Of a stretch of 64,000 bases of DNA, positions 46,792 through 58,843 are shown in pieces. How positions within the stretch are numbered: the first letter of the stretch is position 1; each line of letters begins with the position of its first letter. This stretch comes from Obelidium mucronatum. Lineage: Eukaryota > Chytridiomycota > Chytridiomycetes > Chytridiales > Chytriomycetaceae. Position numbers and translations under genes: made by a program. Where the stretch lies: the NCBI GenBank assembly GCA_025765595.1, contig JAIVFH010000090.1:62001-126000 (forward strand). The letters are read 5' to 3'. Under the pieces are notes generated by a model. It saw only the letters and a program-made list of their open reading frames with translations, did not search any database and had not been told where the DNA came from.

Positions 46792-47873
46792 ATGGTTAGA
46801 ACACCCACATACTCAATCTCAAAAAAAAAACCGAAACCAAAACCAAAACCAAATTCTTATTTAGAATCGCATCTTTGGATCATCGAAACCAAAGACCCCT
46901 GGACCAACTGTGAACGATGCCATCAGAAGCGTGAGTTTTTTTGTGTGCTTGATACCCCGAGCCACTCAACTCAAAAACACTTTCTCTTGGCGATTGCTTT
47001 GAACTACAATATACTCGATACATAAAAAATAAGATTGACGAGCGGGCCGATAGCGTGGAAGTTAAAATCAAGAGGCTTGATGCTGAGCTGTTGAAGTATA
47101 AGGAACAAATGGCCAAGATGCGCGATGGTCCTGCCAAGGTGAATATAAAGATTCTTCAAAGCTATTCTTTATTGAAATAGATTGTTGTCTTTGCTAGGAT
47201 GCTGTGAAGCAGAAGGCACTTCGGATTCTAAAGCAAAAGAAGATGTACCCATTGTTTCGATTTAAAAGAAAAGACTAACCACCTATTTTCATCTTTTTTA
47301 ACCTTCCCTCCTTTCTCAGGTATGAAGGACAGAAGGATCAGTTGATGGCGCAAACATGGAATATGGAGCAAGCGAATATGACGACTGAAAACTTGAAGAA
47401 CACATTAGTAACAGTGGATGCAATGAAGGCTGCAAACAAGGAAATGAAGGCTCAATACAAAAAGATCAACTTGGACAAAGTCGAAGTAATAATGATGATT
47501 CTTTGAACATCAAACATAACCTCATCTACAAAATTCCTTCAACTTAGAAAATACAAGATGAAATGGAGGATTTGATGGAGCAAGCCAATGAAATTCAAGA
47601 AGTTATGGGTAGATCGTATGGTCTTCCTGATGGGATTGATGAGGACGATTTGGAGGCAGAGTTGGATGCACTTGGCGATGAACTAATGGAAGAGGATGAG
47701 GAAATTCCGTCCTATCTCCAGGACGATGTTCCTGAGCTCCCTGCCGCTTCTACGGCGGATCCCACTCAAGTTCCTGCGCAGGTATAGTTTTTTCCAATTA
47801 ATCCATCCTTGTGACTCTGAACGCACAATTCTAGACCAATGCACCCCAGGCGGAACCAGCTATGAGGGTATAA
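46792..47873 (+). CDS. VPS60: ESCRT-III associated protein VPS60/CHMP5
   Basis: Regulator of Vps4/LIP5 in multivesicular body sorting. Modelled as seven exons: 46792-46794 (ATG only), 46865-46930, 47034-47138, 47198-47244, 47320-47485, 47548-47781 and 47835-47873. The sum is 219 aa, exactly the length of human CHMP5. After the start Met comes [20 protein letters not shown], then [36 protein letters not shown], and the C-terminal EANEIQE-type region ([20 protein letters not shown]). The first exon consisting of just the start codon is inferred. It is needed to supply Met before the conserved NRxFG, and an acceptor (TTTAG) sits exactly there. The donor GTTAGA is weak. Confidence 0.9.
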
Positions 47874-48082
47874 TTAGTAATGACTTCAATGCAATGAGGG
47901 ATCCAAAGAATAAAGTAAAGCGCAATACGTCCATTTCCCTTGCATGCTGTCTATGTGGTAGGACACAATCGAATGTACCGGACGACTCTCTGACTCCGCG
48001 ACGCACGGCGAACGCGCGGCTGGTGGTACTCGTACTTAGACACAAAATGGGAATAATGTTTTATTTTATTGGAATCGCGTTT

Positions 48083-48517
48083 CTAATTTCCTGTCAGAGG
48101 AACGATAATCGTGTTTCCATTTGCATCCAAAACAGCAATTCCGCCAGTGGCCGCCGTGGACGCCTTTCCCGCAGCATCTGTCGTTGGATCTTGAGCGGCG
48201 GGCGGGGGTGTAACTGGTGGTTTGGCCGGTGTTTGCGTTCCAGCATTGCCGCCACCACCAGCGCCACCAGCGCCACCAGCAACTTTACAATTCTGTGCAA
48301 AGTCAATTTTTCCATTGTTGCAAACTGCTGCTGCTTCATCCAACGGTGCCAAGGCAACACCTGTCCCCACACCAGTACACTGAATCAGAACCTTCCCGCA
48401 TTGCACTTGGCACAAGAACTGGTTCACTGCCTTGCAGTCGGCAGGTGTAGCAGCGGAAACGAAAGTTGTTGTGGAAATGGCGAAAGCCAGCATAAGATGA
48501 GCAAAGAAGGGTGCCAT
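48083..48517 (-). CDS. Small secreted cysteine-containing protein
   Basis: Single-exon 144-aa protein. The signal peptide is clear (APFFAHLMLAFAISTTTFVS). A compact domain has six Cys with the blocks CKAVNQFLCQVQCGKVLIQC and AAAVCNNGKIDFAQNC. A Gly/Pro/Thr-rich tail follows. Six cysteines allow three disulfides. The spacing does not match CFEM or hydrophobins as I know them; a carbohydrate- or wall-associated role is only a guess. A TATATAA element lies about 65 bp upstream of the ATG. Confidence 0.7.
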   Translation of the reverse strand: MAPFFAHLMLAFAISTTTFVSAATPADCKAVNQFLCQVQCGKVLIQCTGVGTGVALAPLDEAAAVCNNGKIDFAQNCKVAGGAGGAGGGGNAGTQTPAKPPVTPPPAAQDPTTDAAGKASTAATGGIAVLDANGNTIIVPLTGN

Positions 48518-49361
48518 GATTTTTCAGTGTGGTTAAATACAAGCTCGATCGATAGACAAAGTCATTTTTAAGCTCTTCTCGTTATATAGAATTCAGCTTT
48601 TGGGTAATGAGTTTCATAATGAACTCTGATATATAAACTCATTCCACTCATTTATTCCCAATAATGGAATTTTTTTTAGGCTTGGATGGAATAAGAGATT
48701 GAAAAAATAGAGACCCAAAGTATAAATGACGTTAGAACAAACAGCAATAAAAACAAACAGTATCCGAATATACAAACTTACGGTGCTGGTCGCTCTGAGG
48801 GAGGCATGTGGACCAATAGTGCTGGGTGAGTGCTGGGTGCTCGGACCTGGCAATTTAAGTTGAATAACAATCAAGTCCTTTTGGCCATTTGTTTGTTCTT
48901 GAGTTTCTTGAATTAGAATCGAATTGAAAGCCGACGAAGAGGAGATATTTGGTAGAAGTCGGACAGGAGCTTGACAAAGTTGATACCTTGAACGAGTTAA
49001 GGTTAACTGAGTTTTGGTTGTGAGAAGGCGAGGGGAACCATTGTTGAAGATTCGATCCTTTGAGATGGATTGGTTTTGTAATGGTTCAGGGAGAAAAGCG
49101 GCTGGTTTAATAGACTTTTCTGATATGAAAATTGATACAACTCTTGAAATATCCAATGCTCTTTCGTAAATTCGTAATTATAAGTGTGCCATTTTGTGTT
49201 GAGATAAGTACGGTATTCAAAATTGGTTTGGGTCTTTCTTAATGACACAAACAGTAGCAAACAGTAATAAGGGAAGAACCCCCAAGTGCTCTATATATGA
49301 TGTGCATTGGCTTTTTTTTAAACTCCTTCGAAAATTGTCAACAACAAAACTCCACCCCAAC
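48518..49361. other. Intergenic, possible weak reading frame
   Basis: About 840 bp. A minus-strand open frame (49156-48614, 180 codons) has no internal ATG and only a TTG at its start. It contains one hydrophobic stretch (ILFVFIAVCSNVIYTLGLYF). It could be the last exon of an unrecognised gene, or chance. No other content is seen. Confidence 0.35.
48582..48588 (-). promoter_or_regulatory. TATA box of the secreted Cys protein gene
   Basis: TATATAA on the minus strand, about 65 bp before the start codon at 48517. Good consensus and spacing; motif evidence only. Confidence 0.45.
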
Positions 49362-51660
49362 ATGGCCCTAGTGACACCACTTGGATTGCCCTCCTTACAA
49401 CTGATCAAGCAGCCATCACTGATTCAAGTGATTAAATCCACCTTGTCTGGATTCACGGAAAAGAACGCATCAGCGCAAGCGTTTGTCGCGCCAGATGGCC
49501 TCTTTGAACAATCACACAAGCAGGAATCAGTACACGCTCTTGTGACCGCGTTCACAATTACTTGCGATGATGAGCAAAACGACAGAGATTTGAATCTGAC
49601 TGAAGATGACAAGTCCGCTTTGGGCGCGTCCAAGAATTGGCCAGATGAGGGTAAAAAAAAAGTCTTATTTGACCCAGTAGCTAAAAAACTGTTCAAATAC
49701 TCACACACACACCTAATACATGTAGTCGCCGTGCTTGGTTTTCAGGCGTTGAAGATTCTTGGTCGAGAAGTCAGCGGCAGTGACAGTTTGATGTCGAAAA
49801 ATGTTTGCCCCCGTTTCCTTCCTTTATCTTTGTTCGCGTACGCGTTTTTTAACGATAAAAAAACACACAACTATAAAACGACAGGGTATCAAAATGCTCA
49901 TGACACATGCCGGACTGTTTTCTGATTCAAAAAGCAATTCTCGTTCGAATGGAGTCACGCTGGAAGCAATGAAGTGCCTTGTAAATTGCATCCACGTGCG
50001 ACTCGAGTGTCGGGAGAGCTTTGTGGAGATGGATGGCATAAATCTCACAATCCAGCATTTGCAGGTGAAAAAAAGATCCATCCTCATCTTTTGATGAAAA
50101 AGTAACCCCCCCTCCCCTGCAGAACAAGAATCTAAGTTCAGATGCAAAATTTCTTGCTCTTCGATTCTTGTTTTTGCTTTCAGGACATTCTCCAGTGTAT
50201 GCAGCTGAAATGAGTAAGATCCAGGATTTGGGATCTCTCTTGAATCAGGTTTGGAAAAAAAAAGCAAAGAAAGAAAAGAATATCTGTGAAGTTTCTTGGA
50301 ATTTAATATCTTTTTTCTTTTTGCGGCAGATTGTGCTCCCCTATGTCAATCATCTAATTGAAGGAAAGCCAATCTCAAAAGGGCTTGGAAACGAATTGAA
50401 TATCCCCGACGAGGTCCTAAAGATTGTTTTCAATGTTACCATGGTTCGCGAATCGGAAAGTGCCGGGTTGGGAGGTTTACTTGGCGGCGGGATTCCAAAG
50501 ACGGCCGAAGAAAAGGCTGCGAAAAGAGATGCGGCAAACGAGAAAAAAATTGAAAGCGTAAAAGGCTTCGAAATGTGGGTTCTGCTTTTTTTTTTTTCAT
50601 AACTGGATGGGGGTAATTGTGAACTCATTGGAGCTCGAAACCACCAGGTTCCTCCCGATCCTAGTCGATCTTATCACATGCATTCCTGTCAAAGAAAGCG
50701 ATCCTCTTTCTGCTCCTCATTCATTTGCAATCAACTGCCTCCTCAATTTTCCAGCATCCCCTGAATTCTTCCTCCAATGGCTCCCCGGTCCAAACAAGGA
50801 CAAAATCCCTGAGCAGTTATGCAAGATTCTTGCATTTTCGCTTAAGCTCGCCATGCCTTATAACTCTGAAAACGCGATTCCTTTGGAGCCACTTGATCAC
50901 CCCCCACCACCAAAGTCCAACACGCCGGATTATTCCAAAAAGAAAGCTGATGAAATCATACCTCCTGTAGTTCTTGTATTGAAGGAGCTCGCCAACTGTC
51001 ATCCGAAATTGAGAGAGATTTTGAGAGGTTTCTTGACTCCAGAAGATATTGATCGAACTAGAAAACTGGACAGCACCGATACTACAGTCGCTAGACTCAT
51101 TCGTCTTATGACAAGCATTTCACTTGAAAATGTCAAGAATAGCGTTGGGGAGCTTCTTTACGCCTTGTTTGATGAAGACGGTGAGTATACTTTCCCACTC
51201 TATTTTTTTAAAACTTATCATACTGCTTAATCAAATAGCATCGAAATTGACTTCTTATATCGGATATGGAAATGCTGCAGGATTCCTTTTTCAACGAGGA
51301 ATCATGTCCGACCCAAACAGTGGAGGCGGAGGAGCTTCATCATCAGAGAGACCTTCATCGGCGTTATCCGATGATACGGTTAACGACGCTGACTCGTATG
51401 AAATTTATGACGGCCCCAAAGAACAAGCCCCAGCAGCGAGCAGCAGCAAGAAGGGGAAAGGAAAGGCACAGCCAAAGCTGAATCCAATCACTGGAGAAAT
51501 AATGAAAGACGAAAAGCAGACGAACGAGGAATGGGATCGTTTGAGCGATGCTGAGAAGGAATATGAGACTTACAAATTAATGGAGATGTTGGATAAGCTG
51601 AACAAGAGCGGTTTTATCAAAGCCGTCCACAAGAACGATATGGATGGTGCAAACAAATAA
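49362..51660 (+). CDS. RIC8: RIC8/synembryn, G-alpha chaperone and exchange factor
   Basis: Cytosolic guanine nucleotide exchange factor and folding chaperone for G-alpha subunits. Exons 49362-49650, 49726-49802, 49885-50064, 50123-50248, 50330-50574, 50648-51180 and 51239-51660 give 623 aa of armadillo-like repeats. Recognisable blocks: SNGVTLEAMKCLVNCIHVRL, FLALRFLFLLSGHSP, FNVTMVRE, SLENVKNSVGELLYALFDED, TSYIGYGNAAGFLFQRGI. The C-terminal NPITGE, then EEWDRLSDAEKE and MLDKLNKSGFIK, is a RIC8 signature. Introns are short. The gene implies heterotrimeric G-protein signalling, relevant to the peptide precursor at 62-63 kb, though no link is shown here. Confidence 0.93.
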
Positions 51661-51922
51661 GAAAAAGTAGATGATTTCAGTCAAACCGAATAAAGATAGA
51701 GAGAATTCTTCCGTCACAAAGGAACTTTGACTGCGGATTCTGGAATGAAAATAATAACAGTTGTACTTGAAAAGGTGGGCATGTTCAAAGGAGATCAAGC
51801 TGTTTATTCCTTTGTCAGGACTGAAGGAAACAACTCAAAATTCAGAAATCTTTGCCCCAACTTCGAAAGCAAATTGTACACAAGCAACCCAGACAACTTC
51901 CATTCCAAAAGAGGAAAATAGT

Positions 51923-53147
<1,225 letters not shown>

Positions 53148-53609
53148 TTAGATGTCGTCTTTGACGGATGCATACCAAATGCTAGAAAGCTGAGTACGTA
53201 GAGTAGATGCACGAACTAACGGACATGTTGGTGTTGACGCCTACAAAAAAAAACCACATTCGTTCAGTCAAATACTCGATACATTGAAGAAATTGATTGT
53301 ATTTTTGACGATGATTGTTCCTTGCTTCGTTCTGGAATTCTTCTCCCCTCCTCGATTCGCAATGCAACTAGGACTTACCACAATCAATGATTGAGTAAAT
53401 AGATTGGAAGATGACGGTGAATTCGCAGTGCCAAATGCGTTCTTTGGAGTTGATGTGGATTGGAATGAAGCGTTCGCTGAGGAATGGAACGACGAGCTCG
53501 AACCACCAGCGGCAGCTCCAGCTGCTGTTTGCGTAAATTGAGTAAACTGAGCTGTGCTGCGGGCTGTTGTCCTTGAAAAAATATTCGTGAATGATCGCAT
53601 GTTCTTCAT
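53148..53609 (-). CDS. Small protein with mitochondrial-type presequence
   Basis: Exons 53609-53379 and 53240-53148 give 107 aa. The N-terminus (MKNMRSFTNIFSRTTARSTA) is basic, hydroxylated and free of acidic residues, like a mitochondrial presequence. A Ser/Ala/Gly-rich stretch follows. The C-terminus from exon 2, LVRASTLRTQLSSIWYASVK followed by DDI, looks structured. Splice signals are good (GTAAGT and TTTGTAG) and the phase is kept. I do not recognise the family; a subunit or assembly factor of an inner-membrane complex is conceivable. Confidence 0.5.
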
Positions 53610-53740
53610 TTTGTTTGGATAAAACACGATAAAAAGAGCAAAAAATGTTTGACCAGTTTATTTGCAGCCTCCGAATTCCAAGCGTTATTTCACCAATACA
53701 ATACACCAATCACGGTCATCAAACAAAGCCAATTTCCTGT

Positions 53741-56700
53741 TCAAATCAGTGAGTTCTTTTTGCCTGGCGCGCCATAGCCTTGCTGTGGATGTCCATGCTG
53801 GGGTTGCGGCTGTCCATAGATTGGTTGTGGAGGCCCTTGCGGTGGGGCTTGCTGGCCCATTCCATAAGCCGCTGGTGGAGGTGGTGCACCATAAGCCTGT
53901 GGTGGTTGTTGATATCCCTGAGAGGAATATTGCCCGTATTGCTGTGATGGAGCATCTCCATATTGCTGTGGAGGTGGTTGTCCGTATTGAGTTTGACCGC
54001 CGTATTGGGCAGGGGCAGGAGTTTGTGGTGGACCATACTGATATTGCTGCGGAGAAATCTGTTGCCCCCCATATGTTGGTGCTTGACTGTATTGGTTATA
54101 TTGTCCTTGAGGTGGTCCAGCCTGTCCATACGGCACCGCTGATTGGTAAGACGGTTGCTTTTGTGGAACGGGTGGTGCTTGAGATACCGGTTGACTATAT
54201 TGCGGTTGGCCTCCATAGTGTGGTTGCGGGGGAGCTGGTTGCCCATATCCGCCGGAAGGTCTCTGCTGCTGAGGAGCAACACCGCCAAATGGCTGCGGTG
54301 GTTGCTGCTGCTGCTGGGGGTTTGCAGGATAATATGAATGCTGTACTGGGGCTGGAGGGCGTTGCTGGGGAGCTTGTTGCTGTGGGGTCTGGTTGTACCC
54401 ATGACTTGGTTGTCCACCATAAACTGGTGGTGGATTGGGTGCAGGGCGAGCAGAAGGTGCGCCGCCATAGACTGGCTGTTGGTTACTCGGGGCACCACCA
54501 TACACTGGCTGAGCATTGCCATATCCAGGTTGTTGTGGGTTAGGAGCTCCGCCGTAAACAGGTTGCTGTTGGTGTTGCTGTAAAGTTGGCTGTTGAGATG
54601 ACGGCATATATGCTACAGCCGGAGCGCCTCCATAACTAGGGCCTGGAGGTTGAGTTGGTGCCGATTGATATGATTGACCAATCGCAGATGAGTTTCCATA
54701 TGACTGAGCGACTGCATATTGCGGTTGTTGAGCAGGGGCAGCAGGAACGGCTGGGGCTTGTGGAAAACTGGGTCGCACAGCAGAGCCTGACACTGGGGAA
54801 GTAACAACAGGAGACCCAAAGCCCCCAGGGCCTGTTGGATAAGTTTGCAATGGAGTTGGGGGTGCCGTAGTTGATGCAAGGCTCAGTCTCGCCATCTCAT
54901 TTTGAAGCGTGCGCTGTCCCTTCATGGCTTCCTCAGCTTCAATTCGCTTGACAAGTGCAGAACTTTCCTCCCCTCTTCGGTTGACAAATCCAACTACAGT
55001 GTTCTTTAAACTCTGGGCCAGATCAGATAAATCAGTGTAGAACCTAACGCCTCGATTCAAACCCTCCTTTGCCTCCGTCCAGATATTGAAAGAAGTTTTC
55101 CAGTCCTTGATGATTTCATTTCGACGACGTTCACGAAGATCCAGAACTTTAATTGTTGTCGACGATGCCCGAAGTTTCTCATACTCAGTAGATATGTCAA
55201 CCAAGAGTTGATTGTGAGTAGCAATGTTGGTTGCAAGGCGAGATTGGTATGGCTTGAACTTGGCCAATTCAGTTTGAAACACTTGATTCTCTTTGTTCTT
55301 GTTGAGCAACAATGATGTCGAAATGTCATCCTCGCGAACCTATTTTAAAAATTGTTATGGCTATTTGCGCTCCATGCCTTTCTTCAACCCAAACCTTGGT
55401 CTTTAACTCTGCAAATGCGGTGGCTCGCTCCGTTTTCAATTTACGCAATTGTTGTATCATTCCATCCAACTTTTCCACAATGATCTGCTCTCCAAGCTTG
55501 CCTAAACCTTCACCGGAAGTCCCTGGACCATCATCGATCAAATTTCCAACAGCGACATCCGATTTTTTCAAAGTAGCAACCGCACGAATCAATTCTGCAA
55601 AAATTGACTGAACTTCATCAAGGGGCCGACTCATAGTTGCCACATCTCGACGACATTCATTAAGCCGAACCAAAAGAGTTTGGTCAGTTGCAAGAGCTTT
55701 TTCGAAAGACTCGCGGTGGACACGAATATCGTGTCTAATCTGTGCCGTCAATTTGACCGATGGTTCTTGGTTCCAAGAGTTCATATACTTGACCTAAACA
55801 GAACAACATAAGTGAGCTGCATAAATGAGAAACTATCCTACCCTGAGTGTTTCGCATTCATGTTGCTCCTTGTCCAACATCAAGCCGATTTCATCCAAAG
55901 TGCCCTTAATTTTGGCCTTCAGACCTTCCAATACACCCAACAATTCATCAGTCCCAGTTCCCCGACCGATTTCTTGTGAACGAATCGTTTCACACATAGT
56001 TCGAACTTCCTGGCCAAGTTCCAAAGACTCATCAGAACCCATTACATCTTGGACACCACTGCTGCCACCCTTCATTACTCTTTTAAGTTTATCCAAAGCC
56101 GCGACAATTCCCATCGATTCCAAAGATACTTTCATCTCTTGGTCGGCGGCTTCAACAGCACTGGATTCGCTTCGCAGGAGCTTTGCTTGTTCTTCTGAGT
56201 ATACGCTTGCAGCAGTGTGAACCGATAAGGGAACCAACTTTGCAAAAATGTCTGGGCCAACAATCTTAGGAACATCAGCAGCACCATTGGGGCACAGTTC
56301 AGCAAACGTAATATTTTTCGCCGCAGCCACCTTATCGATAGCAGGAAGTGAATCCACGCTTGGGGTCTGCTCGTGATAGATCAAGTCATTGTCTTTAACA
56401 ACACTGTTTTTTCGGTCAGAGACTTTCAAAGCAAGAGCTTTTGTCATCTCAATGAGGGCGGCTGCAGGAGAGCCAGCCGTTGCAGCGCCAAGAGATCCGA
56501 GAATGGCAAGGCTCGAGTTTTGCGCATTTGTGGCTGAGACCGAGAAAGAGGGGTATGTTCTGGCAAAGTACTTTGCAAGGGAATCCGCATCTTTGGCAAG
56601 GGTATCTGCTTTCTGCATATGGGAGACAACTTGGCCATATTTTGCATCTCCTTCAAGTTGAATAGAGCGATGATAATGGGACAAGGCGTCAAAGTAGTTT

Positions 56701-57624
56701 TGCTTGCACTGTTGGAGCTTCAGTAAATGCGAGACCGTACATGTGAAGCAATGCATACCTTGGCTAGATCAATCCAGGCCCTGCTGAACTGCTGTTTAAT
56801 AGCGTCAACTGAGAGCGCGTCTTTGGCAGTGAGATACAGGTTTGCTGCTTGGGCACTGAGTTTCGCAACAAATGCTCCCTGTTTGTTTTCAACAAGACAC
56901 TTTTCTACAACGAGTTCTTGTGCCTGAGCCAGCATCAAATGCTCAAGAGCCTTAACCGACTCACGCGAGAGATCGACTGAAGGTGGATGCAAGAAGTTAT
57001 CGTTGATGTAGGCAAAGAGTCCTGCTGCTGCCTTTTCTCACAACTTGTCAATAAAAACAAAGGGCTACTGTAGAATATGGAACAAAAACTCTATACCTGC
57101 AAGTGATTGAATGCAACCTTCAGTTGTAACGGATCAGACCGATCTTGAGAACCAGCAATAGCCCCACACGTGGCAGCAATCGAGAAGATGACGCAAGCCT
57201 TCTCATAGGCAACGGCATTTTGAGCTGTAGCTTTTCCAGAGAATGCATCATTCCTTTTCGCGCGTTAAAGACGTGGATTGAGGGGATCCAAGCACCATCA
57301 CACTTACCAAGTAAACAACACCTTCACATGTTTATCGTCAATTGGAAAGCGAAGATCAAGCAATTCTAGTTGTCCGTAGTAGCGATACAGAATATCTCTG
57401 CCAGTGATGTCTTTGCCCGCCCCTAGGTGGTCTGTTAGAATTCATCAAGAGCCAAGCAACCACCGACCGCGTGTATCGTCTCGCAGCCGGTTAAGAAGTC
57501 CAATCTCTCCCGAGTATTTGTCAGGGTCATCGCCATAGGCTGATATGATGTACGCGCGGAAGGGCGGTCCAAAATCAACCTCCTCTGTCTTCTTTGTTGG
57601 TGGAAACAGCAAAGGCGATTGCAT
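53741..57624 (-). CDS. BRO1: BRO1-domain protein, ALIX/Bro1 type
   Basis: ESCRT-associated adaptor at endosomes. Exons 57624-57468, 57422-57308, 57253-57097, 57031-56759, 56717-55842, 55793-55395 and 55339-53741 give 1191 aa. The N-terminal BRO1 domain has GRDILYRYYGQLELLDLRFP, WNDAFSGKATAQNAVAYEKA, AAAGLFAYINDNF and NYFDALSHYHRSI. A central coiled V-domain follows (residues about 330-720). The C-terminal 450 residues are Pro/Gln/Tyr/Gly-rich (repeated PVYGGAP, QQYGQ) like the ALIX/Bro1 proline-rich tail that binds partners. The acceptor of exon 5 could be 9 nt further in. The start lies only 33 bp from the stop of the upstream F-box gene. It fits with VPS60 in the same pathway. Confidence 0.93.
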
Positions 57625-57657
57625 TTTTTTTAAAGATTATTTATTATTTCTTATTTA

Positions 57658-58602
57658 TTATTTGAAAACAAGATCACAGTCTTCACCAATGATTCCCTTC
57701 AGACGCAAGTCATCTTCTCTCATGGATAGACCTTTTCTTCGGGAGGACTCTATCTCTAAAACCACGCGTTTTAATACCCCCTTCACAGTCACCCGAGCCA
57801 GAAAAGTTTCCACAAAGTAGTTCAAATCTTCTTGAAATGTAACCCATAACAGAAAATACACCTCTTCCAGGCATGGCAACTTTGAAATAGCCAATGTCGG
57901 AAGCCGCCGGAAGCCACCCGTAATGTCCACACCAACCAAATCCAGCCGACGCAAACATGGAAATACGCTGCTCTGACACACTAGCGGCATTCTTTCAAGC
58001 ATTGTGTTGTTTCCCGCTCGCACTGCCGTGAGTGAGAACCGTTTGATTCGTTTTGTGGGGCAGGTGTCCAAAAACCCAGAAAGATTAAAACCAATAGACC
58101 AGCCCAAACTAAGTGATTCCAGGTTTTGTAGATTTTTTAATAAATCAAGCAATGATTCTGCTTGTTCGTCATCGTTTTCCTCGGAATCGGAACTGTTGTG
58201 ATCTTGACCCACAAAGCGATGACTGTATTCGCGCAGATTGAGTGAAAATAAAGAGGACGAGAATAGTGGCTTCAGAAGTCTAGGATCAATGGAGAAGGTC
58301 CCCACAATTGTCAGATGTTGAACAGACAGTGCATCCATAAGGAAGTCATCTAGAGCAGAGCTTTCCTTGAAGGCAATAATTTGAAGACTTCGTATTGAAA
58401 ATTCAGCTAAGTTGGCGAGAAATGGTGTCATTTGACAAGGAACTGTAAAAGTGTGTCTGTGCCATATTGAAGAAGTTGAGAGCAGTACAGATCGGACGGA
58501 ACGGCAGAGCTGTGTACATCGAGCCAAGCACTTAAGAGGAACGAGCGATAGAATAGCAAGAAGAATGTCGACGGGTACTTGTGGCAGCAAAGAGGATTCC
58601 AT
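57658..58602 (-). CDS. F-box protein with LRR-like C-terminus
   Basis: 314 aa, single exon. The start is set at the Met before ESSLLPQVPVDILLAILSLV; upstream in-frame codons lack conservation. The F-box is clear: LPQVPVDILLAILSLVPLKC, then TQLCRSVRSVLLSTSSIWHR. It should recruit SKP1 and an SCF ubiquitin ligase. The rest shows degenerate leucine-rich repeats (LSLGWSIGFNLSGFLDTCP, LRRLDLVGVDITGGF) typical of fungal F-box/LRR proteins. The substrate is unknown. Its stop codon is 33 bp before the BRO1 start on the same strand. Confidence 0.8.
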   Translation of the reverse strand: MESSLLPQVPVDILLAILSLVPLKCLARCTQLCRSVRSVLLSTSSIWHRHTFTVPCQMTPFLANLAEFSIRSLQIIAFKESSALDDFLMDALSVQHLTIVGTFSIDPRLLKPLFSSSLFSLNLREYSHRFVGQDHNSSDSEENDDEQAESLLDLLKNLQNLESLSLGWSIGFNLSGFLDTCPTKRIKRFSLTAVRAGNNTMLERMPLVCQSSVFPCLRRLDLVGVDITGGFRRLPTLAISKLPCLEEVYFLLWVTFQEDLNYFVETFLARVTVKGVLKRVVLEIESSRRKGLSMREDDLRLKGIIGEDCDLVFK

Positions 58603-58719
58603 TTTTTTAAAACTATAAAATATGTATGTCTCTGAAGTCGCACATTCTGTGATATTGAGTGATTCTTTGGGTGATCTATTGCACATTAGGTGTATAGTCG
58701 CAGAGTAGGTGTATCAAAA

Positions 58720-58779
58720 GATCATTATTCATTTTCGCTTTTAGATGTACGTGATCATTATTCATTTTCGCTTTTAGAT
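58720..58779. repeat. Two 27-bp direct repeats in the LEU2 upstream region
   Basis: The unit GATCATTATTCATTTTCGCT continuing TTTAGAT occurs at 58720-58746 and 58753-58779, six bases apart, with a partial third copy (TATTCATTTTC) to about 58790. It lies 65-124 bp before the LEU2 start, in the divergent gap with the F-box gene. Confidence 0.85.
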
Positions 58780-58843
58780 TATTCATTTTCACCAACTTCA
58801 TAGACAAGAGCGTCTCATCTTCTATTTTTTAAAAACTTAAAAA

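Noticed and set aside
48614..49156. Minus-strand 180-codon open frame
   Set aside because: No ATG in the frame, no recognisable domain, and no clear upstream exon. Kept only as a note in the intergenic entry.
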